NCBI GenBank assembly: GCA_905221215.1
Contig: CAJNCI010000006.1
Location: forward strand, 1-64,000
Source of the DNA: a bacterium
Lineage (GTDB): Bacteria; Bacillota; Bacilli; Lactobacillales; Streptococcaceae
Length of the DNA: 64,000 nt
Direction of reading: 5' to 3'
Shown here: positions 28,411 through 37,286 of the stretch, piece by piece
How positions within the stretch are numbered: the stretch's first letter is position 1
How the letters are laid out: each line of letters starts with the position of its first letter
Translations under genes and position numbers: made by a program
Notes under the pieces: generated by a model
What the model saw: only the letters and a program-made list of their open reading frames with translations
Told to the model about the DNA's origin: nothing
Databases searched by the model: none

Positions 28411-29496
28411 ATGAAAGTATCAAAAAAAATCACACTATTTGGTTTGTCTTTAGCTGGTCTAGCCTTACTGGCTTTCCCTCATTCAGGAAAGGCCTTCGAG
28501 CTTGAAGAAGAGTGGGTTATTAAGGGTGATGTTTGGTATCAAAATGGCAAAATTCTCCGATTTAATAATGGCAATGAAGTAGATATCAAAGTATTGGATT
28601 TGCCAAAAACTGAGAAAATCGAGTGGACGGTTAGTCTCAATGGTCAAGATCAGACTGTCAATTTCCTAGGTCAAGAAAAGGACAAGTCTATGGTCGGTAC
28701 AGAGGGGCGTTACCTGAATTTCTATGTTCCATATGGCTATAGAGGAGATATAAAGGTAGAAGCTAAGAGTGGAAATGAAGTAAAGACCTGGTCCACTAAA
28801 GTAGTAGATGATGTATATCATGACGGTGGAAAGAGTGGTTACTTCCGTATTGACGAATCAAATGATCAACACACCTACCTTGATGCAAAATGGGACTATC
28901 AAACCAAGACCTACACTGCTACCTTACCAGAAACTACTTCCAAAGGGCAAAAAGTATTTGCTTGGGCAGACGACTATGTAGAATTGAAACTTCAAAAACC
29001 AGGAGTTATCAGTCATTCCTACAGGGGGGCAGGAGCCTTCAAAATACTTTATCCGATTGTAAAAGCAGAAAGCTGGCTAAAAAAGAATTACAGTGAAAAG
29101 TGGTACTATCAAAAACAAGGACAATTAGTTCAAAATGCTTGGGTTAAGGACAAGGGAACTTGGTACTTTATGAATGATAAAGGAGTCATGTTCAATCAAA
29201 CTTGGCTCTATCAAGGTAGCAACTGGTATGCCTTTAAATCATCAGGAGCCATGATTGCTAGTGACTGGCTATATGATAATAAGTCTTGGTATTACCTAAA
29301 AGACTCAGGTTCTATGGCGACAGGTTGGATCAAAGATAGCGGCTCTTGGTATTATCTAAACAACTCAGGTTCTATGGCAACAGGCTGGGTAAAAGATAGC
29401 GGCTCTTGGTATTACCTTGCGTCATCAGGTAAGATGCTTCACAATACCTACACACCAGATGGCTACTATGTAGATGCCAGTGGCGCTTGGAAATAA
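28411..29496 (+). CDS. Choline-binding surface protein
   Basis: A 361-aa secreted protein. The signal peptide (LFGLSLAGLALLAFPHSGKA) is followed by a 190-residue N-terminal domain that I do not recognise. From about residue 225 there are six to seven choline-binding repeats, regular near the end (SWYYLKDSGSMATGWIKDSG, SWYYLNNSGSMATGWVKDSG). The repeats hold the protein on phosphocholine teichoic acids, a Mitis-group trait. AAGGAGTTAAGAAA precedes the ATG, 12 bp after the pseudogene. The repeats are nearly identical at DNA level and could recombine. Confidence 0.9.
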   Translation: MKVSKKITLFGLSLAGLALLAFPHSGKAFELEEEWVIKGDVWYQNGKILRFNNGNEVDIKVLDLPKTEKIEWTVSLNGQDQTVNFLGQEKDKSMVGTEGRYLNFYVPYGYRGDIKVEAKSGNEVKTWSTKVVDDVYHDGGKSGYFRIDESNDQHTYLDAKWDYQTKTYTATLPETTSKGQKVFAWADDYVELKLQKPGVISHSYRGAGAFKILYPIVKAESWLKKNYSEKWYYQKQGQLVQNAWVKDKGTWYFMNDKGVMFNQTWLYQGSNWYAFKSSGAMIASDWLYDNKSWYYLKDSGSMATGWIKDSGSWYYLNNSGSMATGWVKDSGSWYYLASSGKMLHNTYTPDGYYVDASGAWK

Positions 29497-29586
29497 TCTA
29501 AAGTACACATTTTTTCCATCAGCTATTAGTGTACCTGCTCAGACTAAATGTTATCAGTACTGCAAGAAAAATCTAGATGATAATAC

Positions 29587-29629
29587 AAAAAGCGAATCGA
29601 AACAATGAATTCTGTTTTGTTCGCTTTTT
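29587..29629 (+). terminator. Terminator after the choline-binding protein gene
   Basis: The stem AAAAAGCGAA/TTCGCTTTTT, extended internally, is followed by ATTT. It closes the transcript 90 bp after the stop. Confidence 0.8.
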
Positions 29630-29770
29630 ATTTAATCTGTTACATTTTGACATTTTCATTTAATTGTATATCTACATAAAATTTACATTTTTATATGAAG
29701 TATTTGAGATAAAGGAGTATAATGACTTTAAAACTGATTACATATATATCGATAAGGAGGGCAACTCTTT

Positions 29771-31318
29771 ATGCTGAGAAGATTTGTTACTAAGAAACAC
29801 CTCGTACTTTACTTCTTTTCTATTGCCATTACTTGGCTGGAAGCGATTATCACGCCAGCCCTTGTTCAAAATATTGTTGCTAGTTTTACCAATCAAGAAC
29901 TGGGCCTTCTTTGGAAAGTTTTGATTTTAGGAATCCTTGGTAATCTCATCCTCCTACTAGGTTTGGCTGGGAAACGCTATTACTACGCTCGTTTGATTAC
30001 TGATTTCAAATATGGAATCAAGAGTGCTATTTTCAAGCGATTTTTAAACAGTTATGAGATTGATGAAAAGGATATTTTGTCCGACCTAGAAAACGACGTC
30101 AAGCAAGTAGAAGAAAGCTATATTGAGCCAACGGTTATCATTATTTCTTCTCTTGGTTTCACCACAGTGTCCATTCTCTATGCCCTATGGACCAACTTTT
30201 ATCTGGGCTTGATTTTCATCCTCTTCTACTCCTTTCCTGTCCTCTGCAGTGCTATCGGATCCAAGCGTTTGGATTCACTTTCTGAAAAGCGGTCAACTGT
30301 TAACCAGAGCTACTTATCAAGCTTGACAAATTTTATTGGTGGTAGCCAACAAATTCGCCATTATCAGGGACAAGACTTCTTTTTTGCTCGCTACCAGAAA
30401 CAATTACAAACCAGTCTGGATGCCGAAATCAACTATGAAAAGCAACGAACTTTAAACAGTCTTTTTATCAATAGCATCGATGCCTTTTGCTCCGTAACAC
30501 CTATTGTCATCGGTGGCTTTATGACCTACTATAATTATTTAGATGCGGCGAGTTTTGTGGCCATCTATCTGGTTTCCCATAATATCGGCTATCAATTCCA
30601 AGAGTTGGCCTACTTCACCAACACCCGAAAAGCGACTCGAACTCTTCTCAACAAATACCAAAAACTTTTGAGCCAACCTGATTCCATCTCGCCTAGAAAC
30701 ATAGAAAATATTTTCCCTATCCAACTTGACACCATCTGCCTTGAAAAAGAGGGGAATATCCTCCTGTCTCCGATTTCCATGCACATCAAGCAAGGAGAAA
30801 AAATTGCCATTATCGGGGAAAGTGGTTCTGGTAAGACGACACTGCTCAATATCATTCATGGAGAAGAGACACCGACAAGTGGACAGATTAGCTTTGCTGG
30901 TCAAAACCTGTCCCGTCAAGAAATCACAAGCATTAGTTCCTATATCCTCCAAGATAGCCATTACTTTGACACGCTCTCTCTAGAAGACAATATCCTTCTA
31001 GGACTGGATAAAAAACAAGAGACTTTAAATCATGTCCTCAAAAAAACAGGATTAGAACATTTGAAAAATCGCCCCCTCAGTAATGACAGTCTATCTGGTG
31101 GCGAGAAACAACGCCTAGAAATTGCTCGCGCCCTCTACCACGATAGCCAACTCATCTTAGCAGATGAGATCAAGGCCAATCTTGACTTGGAAAATAGCAA
31201 AAAGATTAGTGACCTGCTCTTCTCCCTACCTCAAACAGTCATTGAAGTCATTCACCACTACACAGAAGAAGACTTAAAACACTATGACCAAGTCATTCAC
31301 CTAAGCAAAGAAAAGTAG
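29771..31318 (+). CDS. ABC exporter, fused membrane and ATPase domains
   Basis: A 515-aa half-transporter: an N-terminal membrane domain with about five to six spans (1-280), then an ATPase with Walker A GESGSGKTT (about 354-362), signature LSGGEKQR and Walker B LILADEIKANLD. The last departs from the usual DEPTSALD, but Asp-Glu is kept. A single-gene transcript, probably a homodimer exporting a lipid, peptide or drug. AAGGAGGGCAACTCTTT precedes the ATG, with TATAAT at about 29718. Confidence 0.88.
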   Translation: MLRRFVTKKHLVLYFFSIAITWLEAIITPALVQNIVASFTNQELGLLWKVLILGILGNLILLLGLAGKRYYYARLITDFKYGIKSAIFKRFLNSYEIDEKDILSDLENDVKQVEESYIEPTVIIISSLGFTTVSILYALWTNFYLGLIFILFYSFPVLCSAIGSKRLDSLSEKRSTVNQSYLSSLTNFIGGSQQIRHYQGQDFFFARYQKQLQTSLDAEINYEKQRTLNSLFINSIDAFCSVTPIVIGGFMTYYNYLDAASFVAIYLVSHNIGYQFQELAYFTNTRKATRTLLNKYQKLLSQPDSISPRNIENIFPIQLDTICLEKEGNILLSPISMHIKQGEKIAIIGESGSGKTTLLNIIHGEETPTSGQISFAGQNLSRQEITSISSYILQDSHYFDTLSLEDNILLGLDKKQETLNHVLKKTGLEHLKNRPLSNDSLSGGEKQRLEIARALYHDSQLILADEIKANLDLENSKKISDLLFSLPQTVIEVIHHYTEEDLKHYDQVIHLSKEK

Positions 31319-31340
31319 TGCTCTATCACATACGATTTTA

Positions 31341-31370
31341 AAAAGCAAGGAACTCAAATTCCTTGCTTTT
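31341..31370. terminator. Bidirectional terminator between the ABC exporter and lrgB
   Basis: The 12-bp stem AAAAGCAAGGAA/TTCCTTGCTTTT with a 6-nt loop works on both strands. The lrgB stop lies at its edge. Confidence 0.9.
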
Positions 31371-32065
31371 TAACTCAATATCAAACTGGCTACAATGGGG
31401 CTGACAAAGACATAGAGAATACCGGTAACACCAATAGCCAAACCACCCATGGCTCCTGCTACAGAGCCGTATCGAAAGGCTGTTCCTGTTCCGACTGCAT
31501 GGCCTGTTCCTCCAAGGGAAAGCCCGACTGCTACCGGATCATCAATTTTCAACCACTTCAAAAGGGTTGGGCCAATCACACTGGTTAAAATCCCAGTTGC
31601 CACTACAACCACCAAGGTCACAGTCGTCAATCCCTGCAATTTTTCTGTAATTCCTACTGCCATAGCGGTTGTCACTGACTTAGGAAAGAGAGAAATGGCT
31701 AGGAAAAAGTCCATGCCAAAGATTTTAGCCACAAGGGCCGTGAAAGAGGTATTCACCACTACCGCTAGCAGACTACCAAAGAGAATACTCCGAGCATGGT
31801 GCTTCATCAGGTGAAAACTCTTATAAAGCGGAATACCTAGAGCCACGGTCGATGGGACAATCAAGTTGTTCAGATACACCCCGCCTTGGTAGTAATCTTG
31901 GTAAGAAATCCCCGTCACCTTTAGAAAGATGATAATGAAAACAGCTGACAAAAGCAAGGGCGTTGTCAATGGATGGGGAAAACGTCTGTAAATCAGCATT
32001 CCCACTAGATAAGCTAGGATAGACAGGGCAAGCCCAAACAGGGGATTGGAAACAAATTCACTCAT
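31370..32065 (-). CDS. lrgB: LrgB-family antiholin-like / metabolite transporter protein
   Basis: A 231-aa membrane protein with six or more spans and the conserved LFPKSVTTAMAVGITEKL (about 127-144) and GGTGHAVGTGTAFRYG. With LrgA it controls murein hydrolase activity or transports pyruvate-type metabolites. It overlaps lrgA by four bases. No lytSR pair is present nearby. Confidence 0.92.
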   Translation of the reverse strand: MSEFVSNPLFGLALSILAYLVGMLIYRRFPHPLTTPLLLSAVFIIIFLKVTGISYQDYYQGGVYLNNLIVPSTVALGIPLYKSFHLMKHHARSILFGSLLAVVVNTSFTALVAKIFGMDFFLAISLFPKSVTTAMAVGITEKLQGLTTVTLVVVVATGILTSVIGPTLLKWLKIDDPVAVGLSLGGTGHAVGTGTAFRYGSVAGAMGGLAIGVTGILYVFVSPIVASLILS

Positions 32066-32436
32066 TTGGCATCTCCTTTCTCATAATCTCCCTCAAATCG
32101 TCTCTTGATAACCTGAACAACCAAAGCAATAAGGATAATATTGATAACAGCCGCAAAAAAGACAATCAAAACGATGGGCAAAAGATAGGGAGCAATCACA
32201 TCAAACTTTTCCATGATTCCCACTGCTGGTGGCAAAAAGAGAATGGTCATATTGGCTAGCAAGAAATTCCCGACCATGTTGACATGTCTGGTTCTCAGCC
32301 ACTTGAATTGTAGGGCTAAAAAGAGAATAATCAAACCGATAATACTGCCTGGGATGGGCAAATGAAAGAAACTAGAGATCCCCTCTCCGATTAGAGAAAT
32401 CACAAAGAGAATCATTAATTGAACATATAATTTCAT
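32062..32436 (-). CDS. lrgA: LrgA-family holin-like protein
   Basis: A 124-aa protein with four spans and the family motif FFHLPIPGSIIGLIILFLAL (about 22-41). The start was taken as ATG 32436 after GGAGTTTAGG. It is the first gene of the lrgAB pair. Confidence 0.92.
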   Translation of the reverse strand: MKLYVQLMILFVISLIGEGISSFFHLPIPGSIIGLIILFLALQFKWLRTRHVNMVGNFLLANMTILFLPPAVGIMEKFDVIAPYLLPIVLIVFFAAVINIILIALVVQVIKRRFEGDYEKGDAK

Positions 32437-32602
32437 CCTAAACTCCACGAAATAGACTTCTTGCATACCAGTTTACTCTTTTTTCAGAAAATTTCAAGGA
32501 AATGCACAAGAGTTGATGAAAATTAGAGAAGAAAGGGGATACAGGCAATTGAAGACTAGCATAAACAGGCGTGATATAGGATAAAAGATTTCAGCGTCCT
32601 TC

Positions 32603-32646
32603 TTGCCAGCCTTCTTGAAAAGTAGTATAATTATTGCATGCGCAAT
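32603..32646 (+). promoter_or_regulatory. marR promoter with inverted-repeat operator
   Basis: TTGCCA (32603-32608), 17 bp, TATAAT (32626-32631). The inverted repeat ATTGC-ATGC-GCAAT (32633-32646) covers the start point, so a bound MarR would block its own gene. A related repeat lies at 33118-33129. Confidence 0.65.
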
Positions 32647-32718
32647 CATCTTGTGATACAGAGATTGTCCGTTAATGGACACTCTTCTATTTATGACTCT
32701 CAAAAGAAAGGAGATACT

Positions 32719-33099
32719 ATGACCTATTTGGAAAAATGGTTTGACTTCAACCGTCGTCAGAAAGAAATCGAAAGTCTCTTGGAAGAGACCATTGCCCAGC
32801 AGAGTGACCAAAGTCTGACTTTGAAAGAGTTTTACCTGCTCTATTATCTGGACTTGGCCCAAGAAAAATCTCTACGACAGATTGACCTGCCAGATAAACT
32901 TCATCTGAGTCCGAGCGCTGTTTCTCGGATGGTGGCTCGCTTAGAAGCTAAAAATTGCGGTCTACTCAGTCGCAGGTGTTGCGATCAAGATAGACGCTCT
33001 AGTTTTATCTGCCTGACAAGTGATGGGCAAAAGACACTGGCCTCGCTACAAAAGGCTGTCGAAGAAAGCTTGGAAACTGGTTTGGATTTCTTAATTTAA
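32719..33099 (+). CDS. MarR-family transcriptional regulator
   Basis: A 126-aa winged-helix regulator with KEFYLLYYLDLAQEKSLRQIDL, the recognition helix region LHLSPSAVSRMVARLEAK (about 60-77) and wing DQDRRSSFICLT. The start was taken as ATG 32719 after AAAGGAGATACT. Two similar inverted repeats suggest it controls itself and the gene upstream of trxA. The Cys pair in SRRCCDQD could make it redox-responsive, which would fit the thioredoxin neighbour. That link is an inference. Confidence 0.88.
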   Translation: MTYLEKWFDFNRRQKEIESLLEETIAQQSDQSLTLKEFYLLYYLDLAQEKSLRQIDLPDKLHLSPSAVSRMVARLEAKNCGLLSRRCCDQDRRSSFICLTSDGQKTLASLQKAVEESLETGLDFLI

Positions 33100-33117
33100 G
33101 ATGATTTTAGAAAAAAG

Positions 33118-33167
33118 TTGCGTGCGCAATCATTTTTCTTGACATTCTCTTTTACAAGGAGTAAAAT
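33118..33167 (+). promoter_or_regulatory. Second MarR-like operator and promoter before the DUF4649 and trxA genes
   Basis: TTGC-GTGC-GCAA (33118-33129), followed by the shared string CAATCATTT, sits upstream of TTGACA (33139-33144), 17 bp, TAAAAT (33162-33167). Confidence 0.6.
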
Positions 33168-33198
33168 AAAGTCATCATTAAACAAAGGAGTTTTTAAA

Positions 33199-33420
33199 AT
33201 GATTGAAATTACCTATCTAGATGCCAGCAAGAACGAAAGAACTGTGACTTTCGAGTCTTATGAAGATTTTGATCGTTCACAACAAGCTTGCCTTATCGGC
33301 GTCGCAGACTACTACCCTGTCCAAAAATTAACTTACAACGGTCATGATTTGGACTACCATGGGACTTACGGAGATGTCTTCTTCTATCTCATGAAACAAG
33401 ATTTAAGCCAATATAACTAA
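33199..33420 (+). CDS. DUF4649 family protein
   Basis: A 73-aa acidic protein starting MIEITYLDASKNERTVTFES, a small streptococcal family of unknown role that is often beside trxA. AAAGGAGTTTTTAAA precedes the ATG. trxA starts 16 bp after the stop, so the two share a transcript. Confidence 0.8.
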   Translation: MIEITYLDASKNERTVTFESYEDFDRSQQACLIGVADYYPVQKLTYNGHDLDYHGTYGDVFFYLMKQDLSQYN

Positions 33421-33436
33421 AAAAAGGAGAAATACA

Positions 33437-33751
33437 ATGGCAAAAGCAATTACAGATGCAACATTTGAACAAGAAACAAAAGACGGTTTGGTCTTGGTAG
33501 ACTTCTGGGCAACTTGGTGTGGTCCATGTCGTATGCAAGGTCCAATCTTGGATAAATTATCTGAAGAACTTTCAGAAGATGTCTTGAAAATCGTTAAAAT
33601 GGACGTTGATGAAAATCCAAATACAGCTCGTGCCTTTGGAATCATGTCTATCCCAACTCTTCTCTTCAAAAAAGACGGCCAAGTGGTGAAACAAGTTGCT
33701 GGTGTTCACACAGCAGAACAAATCAAGGCCATCGTTGCTGAATTGAGCTAA
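33437..33751 (+). CDS. trxA: Thioredoxin
   Basis: A 104-aa classical thioredoxin. The active site WCGPC lies at about 28-32, and the cis-Pro motif MSIPTLLF is near residue 73. It is a cytoplasmic disulfide reductase. It is co-transcribed with the DUF4649 gene and ends at a strong terminator. Confidence 0.96.
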   Translation: MAKAITDATFEQETKDGLVLVDFWATWCGPCRMQGPILDKLSEELSEDVLKIVKMDVDENPNTARAFGIMSIPTLLFKKDGQVVKQVAGVHTAEQIKAIVAELS

Positions 33752-33759
33752 TCAAACGA

Positions 33760-33790
33760 GAGACCAAGTACTTGCTTTGGTCTCTTTTTT
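33760..33790 (+). terminator. Terminator of trxA
   Basis: The stem GAGACCAA/TTGGTCTC with a 9-nt loop is followed by TTTTTT. Confidence 0.9.
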
Positions 33791-33798
33791 CTTGCCCT

Positions 33799-33915
33799 TT
33801 GCCATTTTTCAAAAAATATGCTAGACTGTAGGTAGAATATTACGATGTTTGGGACATGCCATCGCTAAAAAAAACCTCTACTTGGTATTTTTTAGCTCCC
33901 TCATGGGAGCTTTTT
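33799..33915 (+). promoter_or_regulatory. queC promoter and attenuator-like leader
   Basis: TTGCCA (33799-33804), 17 bp, extended -10 TAGACT (33822-33827). The leader then has a hairpin CGATG/CATCG, a 13-position stem with one mismatch between 33864-33876 and 33884-33896 (GCTAAAAAA/TTTTTTAGC core), and a terminator stem AGCTCCC/GGGAGCT (33894-33911) with a T-run. The second stem shares AGC with the terminator. The layout suits control by preQ1 or tRNA modification state, but I could not match a known preQ1 riboswitch class. Confidence 0.6.
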
Positions 33916-33952
33916 GCGTGCTCTGAACATTTCCCATTTTGGAAGGAGTACT

Positions 33953-34606
33953 ATGAAACGTCAATCAGCCTTGGTCGTCTTTAGTGGCGGTCAAGATTCT
34001 ACAACCTGCCTCTTTTGGGCTAAAGAACACTATGAAACAGTCGAAGCTGTCACCTTTGCCTACGGTCAACGTCATCATCTCGAAATTCAAGTTGCTAGAG
34101 AAATCGCTAAGGAACAAGGCATTCGTCATCACATCCTAGATATGTCTCTGCTGGGACAAATCACTGAAAATGCCTTGACTTCAGATTTAGAAATTGAGCA
34201 AAAAGAAGGAGAAATCCCTAACACCTTCGTTGATGGTCGCAACCACCTCTTTCTATCCTTTGCGGCTGTTCTTGCTAAGCAACGAGGTATTAAAGACATC
34301 GTGACTGGTGTCTGCGAGACAGACTTTTCAGGCTACCCTGATTGTCGAGATGTCTTTGTCAAATCCCTTAATGTCACCCTCAACCTTGCCATGGATTACG
34401 ACTTCGTTATCCAAACGCCTCTCATGTGGCTGGACAAGGCTGAAACTTGGGAATTAGCTGACCAACTCGGTGCCTTTGACTACGTTCGTGAGAAGACCTT
34501 AACCTGCTACAATGGGATTATCGGCAGCGGCTGTGGAGATTGCCCAGCATGCCACCTACGTCAACATGGTCTAGATGTTTATCTCTCACAGAAAGGAGAG
34601 GCCTAA
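33953..34606 (+). CDS. queC: 7-cyano-7-deazaguanine synthase
   Basis: A 217-aa ATP-dependent enzyme turning CDG into preQ0 for queuosine. The PP-loop SGGQDSTT (about 11-18) and the C-terminal zinc site [10 protein letters not shown] are present. The start was taken as ATG 33953 after GGAAGGAGTACT. It overlaps queD by one base (TAATG). Confidence 0.95.
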   Translation: MKRQSALVVFSGGQDSTTCLFWAKEHYETVEAVTFAYGQRHHLEIQVAREIAKEQGIRHHILDMSLLGQITENALTSDLEIEQKEGEIPNTFVDGRNHLFLSFAAVLAKQRGIKDIVTGVCETDFSGYPDCRDVFVKSLNVTLNLAMDYDFVIQTPLMWLDKAETWELADQLGAFDYVREKTLTCYNGIIGSGCGDCPACHLRQHGLDVYLSQKGEA

Positions 34607-35049
34607 TGTTTTTTGCACCCAAAGAAATCAAACAGGAAACTGGGGAGTCTCTTGTCTACAATCCTCACAGAACCTTGGTATCAAAAGAATTTACCTTTGA
34701 TGCTGCCCACCACCTCTTTCACTATGAGGGAAAATGCAAATCCCTGCACGGCCACACCTATCATCTGCAGATTGCTGTCAGTGGATTTTTAGATGAACGT
34801 GGCATGACCTACGATTTTGGAGACATCAAAGCGATCTACAAGAATTTCTTAGAACCCCACTTGGATCATCGCTATCTCAATGAAACTCTTCCCTATATGA
34901 ACACGACTGCTGAAAATATGGTTTACTGGATTTTCCAAACTATGAGTCAAGAGTTACCAGACGAACGGGGTCTCCGTTTAGAATACGTTCGCCTCTATGA
35001 GACTCCGACTGCCTTTGCGGAGTTTAGACGGGAGTGGTTGGATGACTAG
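34606..35049 (+). CDS. queD: 6-carboxy-5,6,7,8-tetrahydropterin synthase
   Basis: A 147-aa enzyme making CPH4 from dihydroneopterin triphosphate. Zinc His residues sit in FDAAHHLFHYEGKCKSLHGH (about 26-45), with the catalytic Cys in GKCKSLHGH and YDFGDIKAIYK. The ATG overlaps the queC stop, and the end overlaps queE by 8 bp. Confidence 0.93.
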   Translation: MFFAPKEIKQETGESLVYNPHRTLVSKEFTFDAAHHLFHYEGKCKSLHGHTYHLQIAVSGFLDERGMTYDFGDIKAIYKNFLEPHLDHRYLNETLPYMNTTAENMVYWIFQTMSQELPDERGLRLEYVRLYETPTAFAEFRREWLDD

Positions 35050-35758
35050 GGAACGTGTCCTCAAGCTACCAGTTCTGGAAATTTTTGGCCCAACCTTTCA
35101 AGGCGAAGGCCGTGCAATCGGGCAGAAAACCATGTTTGTCCGCACTGCTGGTTGCGACTACCACTGCGACTGGTGCGATTCTGCCTTTACTTGGGATGGT
35201 TCTGAAAAACCAACTCGCATGACGGCTGACGAGGTCATTGCTGAGTTGGATAAACTAGGGAGCTACGACTACGTTACCCTATCTGGCGGAAATCCCGCTA
35301 TCCTAGCAGCCAACATGGCCGAACTCGTCACCAAGCTCAAGGAACGCGGTGTCACTCTGGCTGTTGAGACCCAAGGCTCCCGCTGGCAAAATTGGTTAAA
35401 AGACATCGACCAGGTCACTCTGAGTCCCAAACCTCCTTCATCCAAAATGGAAGTCAACTTTGAGACCTTGGACTTTATCGTTTCCCAACTGGACCCAGAC
35501 AAGGTCACCTTTAAAATCCCTGTCTTTGATGACGCAGATTTATCCTTTGCTAAAGGGATTCAAGAACGCTACCAACCTGATGTTCTCTTCTTATCGGCTG
35601 GAAATCCTGAGCCCAAGGCTACAGGTAATATTGTCCAAGACCAACTGGACCGCCTCAAAGAACTCTGGGAACGCATCGCTGCTGACGATAGCTGGGGCAA
35701 TGTCCGCGTCCTTCCTCAACTCCATACCCTCCTCTACGATAACCAACGTGGTGTTTAA
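35042..35758 (+). CDS. queE: 7-carboxy-7-deazaguanine synthase
   Basis: A 238-aa radical SAM enzyme making CDG from CPH4. The cluster motif is CDYHCDWCDSAF (CX3CX2C, about 36-43), after FGPTFQGEGRAIG. The start was taken as ATG 35042, inside the queD 3' end, so translation is coupled. Confidence 0.93.
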   Translation: MTRERVLKLPVLEIFGPTFQGEGRAIGQKTMFVRTAGCDYHCDWCDSAFTWDGSEKPTRMTADEVIAELDKLGSYDYVTLSGGNPAILAANMAELVTKLKERGVTLAVETQGSRWQNWLKDIDQVTLSPKPPSSKMEVNFETLDFIVSQLDPDKVTFKIPVFDDADLSFAKGIQERYQPDVLFLSAGNPEPKATGNIVQDQLDRLKELWERIAADDSWGNVRVLPQLHTLLYDNQRGV

Positions 35759-35776
35759 TATTAGAAAGAGAAAATC

Positions 35777-36268
35777 ATGTCACAACAAGAAGAAATGAAA
35801 AACCTTAGCCTACTAGGCAATAAAGAAACCAACTACATTTTCGACTATCAACCAGAAGTTCTCGAATCCTTTGACAACCGTCATGTGGAAAATGACTATT
35901 TCATCAAATTCAACTGCCCTGAATTTACCTCCCTGTGCCCAATCACTGCTCAGCCAGACTTTGCGACCATTTATATTTCCTACATTCCCGACAAGCTCTG
36001 TGTCGAGTCAAAATCCCTCAAACTCTACCTCTTTAGTTACCGAAATCATGGGGATTTTCACGAAAACTGTATCAACACCATCGGGAAAGACTTGGTCAAC
36101 TTGCTAGACCCTCGCTATTTAGAGGTCTGGGGAAAATTCACTCCGCGTGGGGGCATTTCAATTGACCCCTACTACAACTACGGTAAGCCAGGAACCAAGT
36201 ATGAAGGTCTGGCAGAACAACGCCTCTTCCAACACGACCTTTATCCAGAGAAAATTGACAACCGCTAA
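35777..36268 (+). CDS. queF: NADPH-dependent 7-cyano-7-deazaguanine reductase
   Basis: A 163-aa unimodular QueF that reduces preQ0 to preQ1. The catalytic Cys is in [17 protein letters not shown] (about 54-70), and the substrate Glu is in [21 protein letters not shown]. It is the last gene of queCDEF. A BOX element starts 5 bp after the stop. Confidence 0.95.
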   Translation: MSQQEEMKNLSLLGNKETNYIFDYQPEVLESFDNRHVENDYFIKFNCPEFTSLCPITAQPDFATIYISYIPDKLCVESKSLKLYLFSYRNHGDFHENCINTIGKDLVNLLDPRYLEVWGKFTPRGGISIDPYYNYGKPGTKYEGLAEQRLFQHDLYPEKIDNR

Positions 36269-36272
36269 ACTC

Positions 36273-36458
36273 ATACTTAATGATAATCAAAGAGTAAACT
36301 AGAAAATTAGCCACAGGTTGCTCAAAGCACTGTTTTGAAGTTGTAGATAAGACTGACGAAGTCAGCTCAAAACACTGTTTTGAGGTTGCAGATAGAACTG
36401 ACGAAGTCAGTAGCATATACATACGGCAAGGTAAAGCTGACGTGGTTTGAAGAGTATA
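36273..36458 (+). repeat. BOX element (boxA, duplicated boxB unit, boxC)
   Basis: An A-type start (AATGATAATCAAAGAG), then two 45-bp copies of a unit with CACTGTTTTGA and ACTGACGAAGTCAG (starting 36321 and 36366), then a C-type end (CTGACGTGGTTTGAAGAGTA). It lies between the convergent queF and aquaporin genes. Confidence 0.85.
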
Positions 36459-36511
36459 ATACGAAAAAGCCCTGTTCCTCAAAACGAAGAGCAAGGCTTT
36501 TTGTGTTTCAA

Positions 36512-37180
36512 TTATTCTTCTGTTCCAAGGAAGTTTTTAGCAACAAGGGCTGCAAGAATCCCACCAACGATTGGGGCAAGGATGAAAATCCATACTTGTT
36601 TAAGGGCTACGCCACCTACCAAGATAGCTGGTGCCAAGCTACGGGCTGGATTTACTGAAAGTCCAGTAATGTTCAATCCAACAAGAATCATGGCCATCAA
36701 TGACAAACCGATTACCAAACCAGCAATCGCGCCATTTCCCTTGCTTTCTGAAGTCACGGTCATGATTACCAAGACAAACAAGAAGGTTGCGATCACTTCA
36801 AACAAGAAACCACCAAAAACAGTAACACCGTTTGCCAAGGCATTTTCACCAAGGCTAGCAGTTGACATACCTGAATTCGCCAAGAGGAAGAAGACAGCGC
36901 CAGAAGCGATGAAAGCTCCAACAACCTGACCAAGGATGTAGTTGACAAGGTCTTTTGATGACAAACGTTTGTTTACAAACATAGCGATTGAAACAGCTGG
37001 ATTCAAGTGAGCACCTGAAACAGTTCCGATTGAGTAAGCTGCAACAACAATTGCCAGACCAAAGGCAAAAGCAATTCCAAGGTGTCCAAGGCCATCAAGA
37101 CCATTTCCAAAAACAACAGCTCCTGTCCCGATGAACACAAGCATGAAAGTACCGATTAACTCAGCAACAAATTTTTTCAT
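36512..37180 (-). CDS. aqpZ: Aquaporin / glycerol facilitator family channel
   Basis: A 222-aa MIP channel with six spans. The two half-helix motifs are SGAHLNPAVS (about 56-65) and LSVNPARSLAPAI (about 180). It is closer to AqpZ-type water channels than to the longer GlpF. It is a monocistronic minus-strand gene, convergent with the que operon. Confidence 0.92.
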   Translation of the reverse strand: MKKFVAELIGTFMLVFIGTGAVVFGNGLDGLGHLGIAFAFGLAIVVAAYSIGTVSGAHLNPAVSIAMFVNKRLSSKDLVNYILGQVVGAFIASGAVFFLLANSGMSTASLGENALANGVTVFGGFLFEVIATFLFVLVIMTVTSESKGNGAIAGLVIGLSLMAMILVGLNITGLSVNPARSLAPAILVGGVALKQVWIFILAPIVGGILAALVAKNFLGTEE

Positions 37181-37286
37181 TTTCTTTCTCCTTTTTTCAA
37201 AAACTAGATACTAGTCTATCAAAAGAGGGAAAGGGTTTCAAGAAAAGTGATTGGAATTTTTTTTTGAAAATATGACTCGCTTTTTC

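Noticed and set aside
29719..29793. Possible leader peptide before the ABC exporter
   Set aside because: Its ATG lies in the TATAATG of the -10 box, so it is upstream of the likely transcript start.
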